NCBI RefSeq assembly: GCF_031846525.1 | Contig: NZ_JAVRHM010000002.1 | Coordinates: 124,001-188,000 of the forward strand | Direction: 5' to 3' | Length of the DNA: 64,000 nt | Origin: Autumnicola patrickiae | Lineage (GTDB): Bacteria > Bacteroidota > Bacteroidia > Flavobacteriales > Flavobacteriaceae | Program-made: the position numbers and the translations under genes | Shown: piece by piece, positions 62,112 to 64,000 of the stretch | Layout of the letters: the number at the start of each line of letters is the position of its first letter | Position numbering within the stretch: the stretch's first letter is position 1 | Notes under the pieces: model-generated | Database searches by the model: none | What the model was told of the DNA's origin: nothing | Seen by the model: only the letters and a program-made list of their open reading frames with translations

Positions 62112-64000
62112 TTACTCATTACCATACCCGTAGGTATCTGCTTTAGAAAATTCCACATCATTTAAAACTACCATAGGATACTTTAATTTTTTGTTTTCAT
62201 AAATATCCTGAATAGTGACCAGGCGAGCCTTATTGGAGTAGTTTCTTCTCACTACAAAAATTGTCGAATCGATATGCGGAGCGAGTGCAAATGCATCAGC
62301 TACTTTACCTACAGGAGCCGAATCGATTAGGACGTAATCATATCTTTCTTTTAATTCATTAAGAAGTTTACCTATTCTTTCACTAAGCATTAATTCCCCG
62401 GCATTTGGTGGAGTTGAACCAGAGTCTATAAAAAAGAGATTTTCCACAGAAGGAGAGGGAACAATTATTTCTTCCAGCTTAGTATCATGATTTATAATAT
62501 AATCTGTAACACCAACTTTATTGGACAAGCCCATATCTTGCATAAGTTTAGGTGCACGTAAATCAAAACTTAAAGCAATAACTTTCTTTCCAGAAATTGC
62601 CAGACTTGTGCCTAAATTAATTGTGAAAAAGGTTTTACCCTCTCCTTTCATATCTGACGTTATTAGTATTATTTTATTAGTCTTCCCTGCAGATATAAAC
62701 TTTAAATTAAAACGGATAAGGCGAAAGAGTTCAGCTACAGGTGTCCTGTTCTTTTCTGTGGCAACAATAATTTCTTTGTCATTACTATGAGCTATTTTTC
62801 CTAGAACCGGCACATTCGTTAATCGTTGAATATCATCAACACTCTGAATTTTATCGTCTATATTATCCTTTATATAAACAATAGAAAAAGGTAGGAAAAG
62901 ACCAAAAATTATGGCGCCCAGGTAAATTGAGGTTTTATTGGGACTTACTGGAAAGTTCCCCGACCTTGGCTCATCAATAACACGCGTGTTCGATACAGGG
63001 GCAGATAAGGATAATGCTTCTTCTTCACGTTTTTGCAGGAGATATAAATATAATTCCTGCTTTGTACTTTGTTGCCGATTAATTGCAAGCAACTCCCTTT
63101 CTGCAGAAGGAACATTTCTAATTTGAGATTCCAGACGGTTGGAATTAGCCATAAGGTTTCTTCTTGTTATGATTAAACCGTCCTTTATATTATTCAGATT
63201 TTCCAGAATATTGTTCCTAAGATCTGATAATTGTTCATCAATTTCTACCACCAATGGATTATCCTCTGGAGTTGTACGAAGAAGACTTCGCTTTTCCAAT
63301 TGCAATTCATTAAACCTGGAAATTAAACCAACTAATGTGGCATCTTGAATATTTAATGAACTTGGTACCAAAGATGCATTCGGCCCTTGTTGTTTTAAGT
63401 AATTCTCAATTGAGTTAAGAACATCAATCTGGGTTTGGTAATCTGCTAGCTCACTTTTAGCCTGACTTGCTTTTTGAAGATAAATAGCTGCATTAGAATT
63501 AACATCTGTTAAATCATTTTGTTGTTTATATTGCTCCACATTCTTTTCAACACCTGTGAGCTCACTGGTGAGGTGCTGGAGACGATCATCAATCATCTCG
63601 ATCGTACTGATTGCCAGACGGTTTTTGTATTCAACTGCTTTTCGGGTATAGACTTCGATTAACTTAGTGACAATATCTTCTCCTCTCTCAGGTATTGGAT
63701 CCAAAAGACTTACAGCGATAAGACTACCTGTTTCATTTACGGGTTCAACTTCAAGTTGTTCACTATAGTACTCAGCGAAGTCCTGAATACTTATAAATTC
63801 CATATCAATTGTATTTCCAATTTCTGAGGACAGATCATCAAATCTTGAAAGTACAGTAAATGTTCCGTAGGGTTTTAGTATCTCCTGTCCATAAGTATAC
63901 GTCTTCTTATTATCCTTTCCTTCCTCTGTTAACTCAAATCTCTTATTGTCCAGCATAGTAATACTTAGACGCTGGCCATGAGAAAACGGGAGGGAATTAT
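62112..64000 (-). CDS. Wzc-like polysaccharide co-polymerase and tyrosine autokinase (5' part outside window)
   Basis: The frame is open to the right edge without a start being needed at 63956 (upstream codons read NSLPFSHGQRLSITML), so the N-terminal 150 or more residues are missing. Visible are a coiled periplasmic Wzz-type part (long helices around ELTGVEKNVEQYKQQ), a membrane helix (TSIYLGAIIFGLFLPFSIVY), and a cytosolic BY-kinase: Walker A SDMKGEGKT, A' LSFDLRAPKL, Walker B DYVLIDSAPVGKVADAFA. The tail ends SKADTYGYGNE, a short Tyr cluster. The A' motif lacks the first Asp of DxDxR, a variant common in this phylum to my knowledge. Controls chain length and export of the polysaccharide made by the genes downstream. 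Confidence 0.9.
   Translation of the reverse strand, partial: NSLPFSHGQRLSITMLDNKRFELTEEGKDNKKTYTYGQEILKPYGTFTVLSRFDDLSSEIGNTIDMEFISIQDFAEYYSEQLEVEPVNETGSLIAVSLLDPIPERGEDIVTKLIEVYTRKAVEYKNRLAISTIEMIDDRLQHLTSELTGVEKNVEQYKQQNDLTDVNSNAAIYLQKASQAKSELADYQTQIDVLNSIENYLKQQGPNASLVPSSLNIQDATLVGLISRFNELQLEKRSLLRTTPEDNPLVVEIDEQLSDLRNNILENLNNIKDGLIITRRNLMANSNRLESQIRNVPSAERELLAINRQQSTKQELYLYLLQKREEEALSLSAPVSNTRVIDEPRSGNFPVSPNKTSIYLGAIIFGLFLPFSIVYIKDNIDDKIQSVDDIQRLTNVPVLGKIAHSNDKEIIVATEKNRTPVAELFRLIRFNLKFISAGKTNKIILITSDMKGEGKTFFTINLGTSLAISGKKVIALSFDLRAPKLMQDMGLSNKVGVTDYIINHDTKLEEIIVPSPSVENLFFIDSGSTPPNAGELMLSERIGKLLNELKERYDYVLIDSAPVGKVADAFALAPHIDSTIFVVRRNYSNKARLVTIQDIYENKKLKYPMVVLNDVEFSKADTYGYGNE

Noticed and set aside
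62112..62700. Loss of the first Asp in the Walker A' motif as a sign of an inactive kinase
   Set aside because: The LxxDLRxPxL form is, as far as I know, common in Bacteroidota tyrosine autokinases.
62112..63956. Wzc-like gene starting at the ATG at 63956
   Set aside because: The frame stays open past it to the window edge and the family N-terminus would be missing, so it is treated as partial.

Overview
The window looks like a chromosomal segment of a marine-type member of the Bacteroidota, most likely Flavobacteriaceae (inference). The evidence is low GC content, short intergenic leaders, several promoters resembling the Bacteroidota form TTTG-N19-TAnnTTTG, a type IX secretion C-terminal domain, LytS/LytTR pairs, multi-PAS kinases and lipoprotein-rich efflux operons. 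No tRNA, rRNA, insertion sequence or CRISPR array was seen.

1-12 kb: a partial LacI-family regulator is followed by decayed material, namely an FKBP-type isomerase pseudogene and a DUF4256 pseudogene with a large internal deletion. Between and around these are a small coiled-coil protein, a K+-channel-like protein, a 110-bp direct repeat pair and a PepSY membrane protein. A six-gene minus-strand operon then joins an SbtA-type bicarbonate permease, a dihydroorotase (interrupted by one nonsense codon), a Sua5 tRNA-modification enzyme, a DUF6671 zinc-ribbon protein and two small unknown proteins. A LysR regulator with a good promoter diverges from it. Three of these products carry bicarbonate, consume it, or handle a product derived from it.

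12-25 kb: an aldehyde dehydrogenase is followed by an odd protein joining an S4-like basic segment, a metzincin-type motif with the catalytic Glu replaced by Gln, and a membrane C-terminus. Next come an NtrB/NtrC-like two-component pair and, downstream of two abutting 19-bp direct repeats, a 57-aa Cys-rich protein, glutamate dehydrogenase, a GreA/Rnk-like protein and two small unknown proteins. A five-PAS hybrid-less histidine kinase and two small proteins close this part.

26-40 kb: a tripartite RND efflux operon whose outer-membrane lipoprotein seems to have ATA where its start codon should be, a LytS/LytTR pair, a secreted unknown protein, a GAF-PAS-DHp protein without an ATPase domain, two membrane proteins and a PQQ-type sugar dehydrogenase.

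40-64 kb: a plus-strand surface operon encodes a small type IX cargo, a 1122-aa fibre-like protein with 11 repeats, and a 945-aa secreted beta-rich protein. It converges on a long minus-strand exopolysaccharide cluster: Wzc-like autokinase, flippase, polymerase, six glycosyltransferases plus one glycosyltransferase-like protein, acetyltransferase, NodU-like carbamoyltransferase and a terminal membrane protein.

A short element with the core CGATAATTGCCATTTTT recurs at least ten times in intergenic DNA from 1.9 to 38.7 kb, but I saw no copy in the 40-64 kb surface-polysaccharide region.
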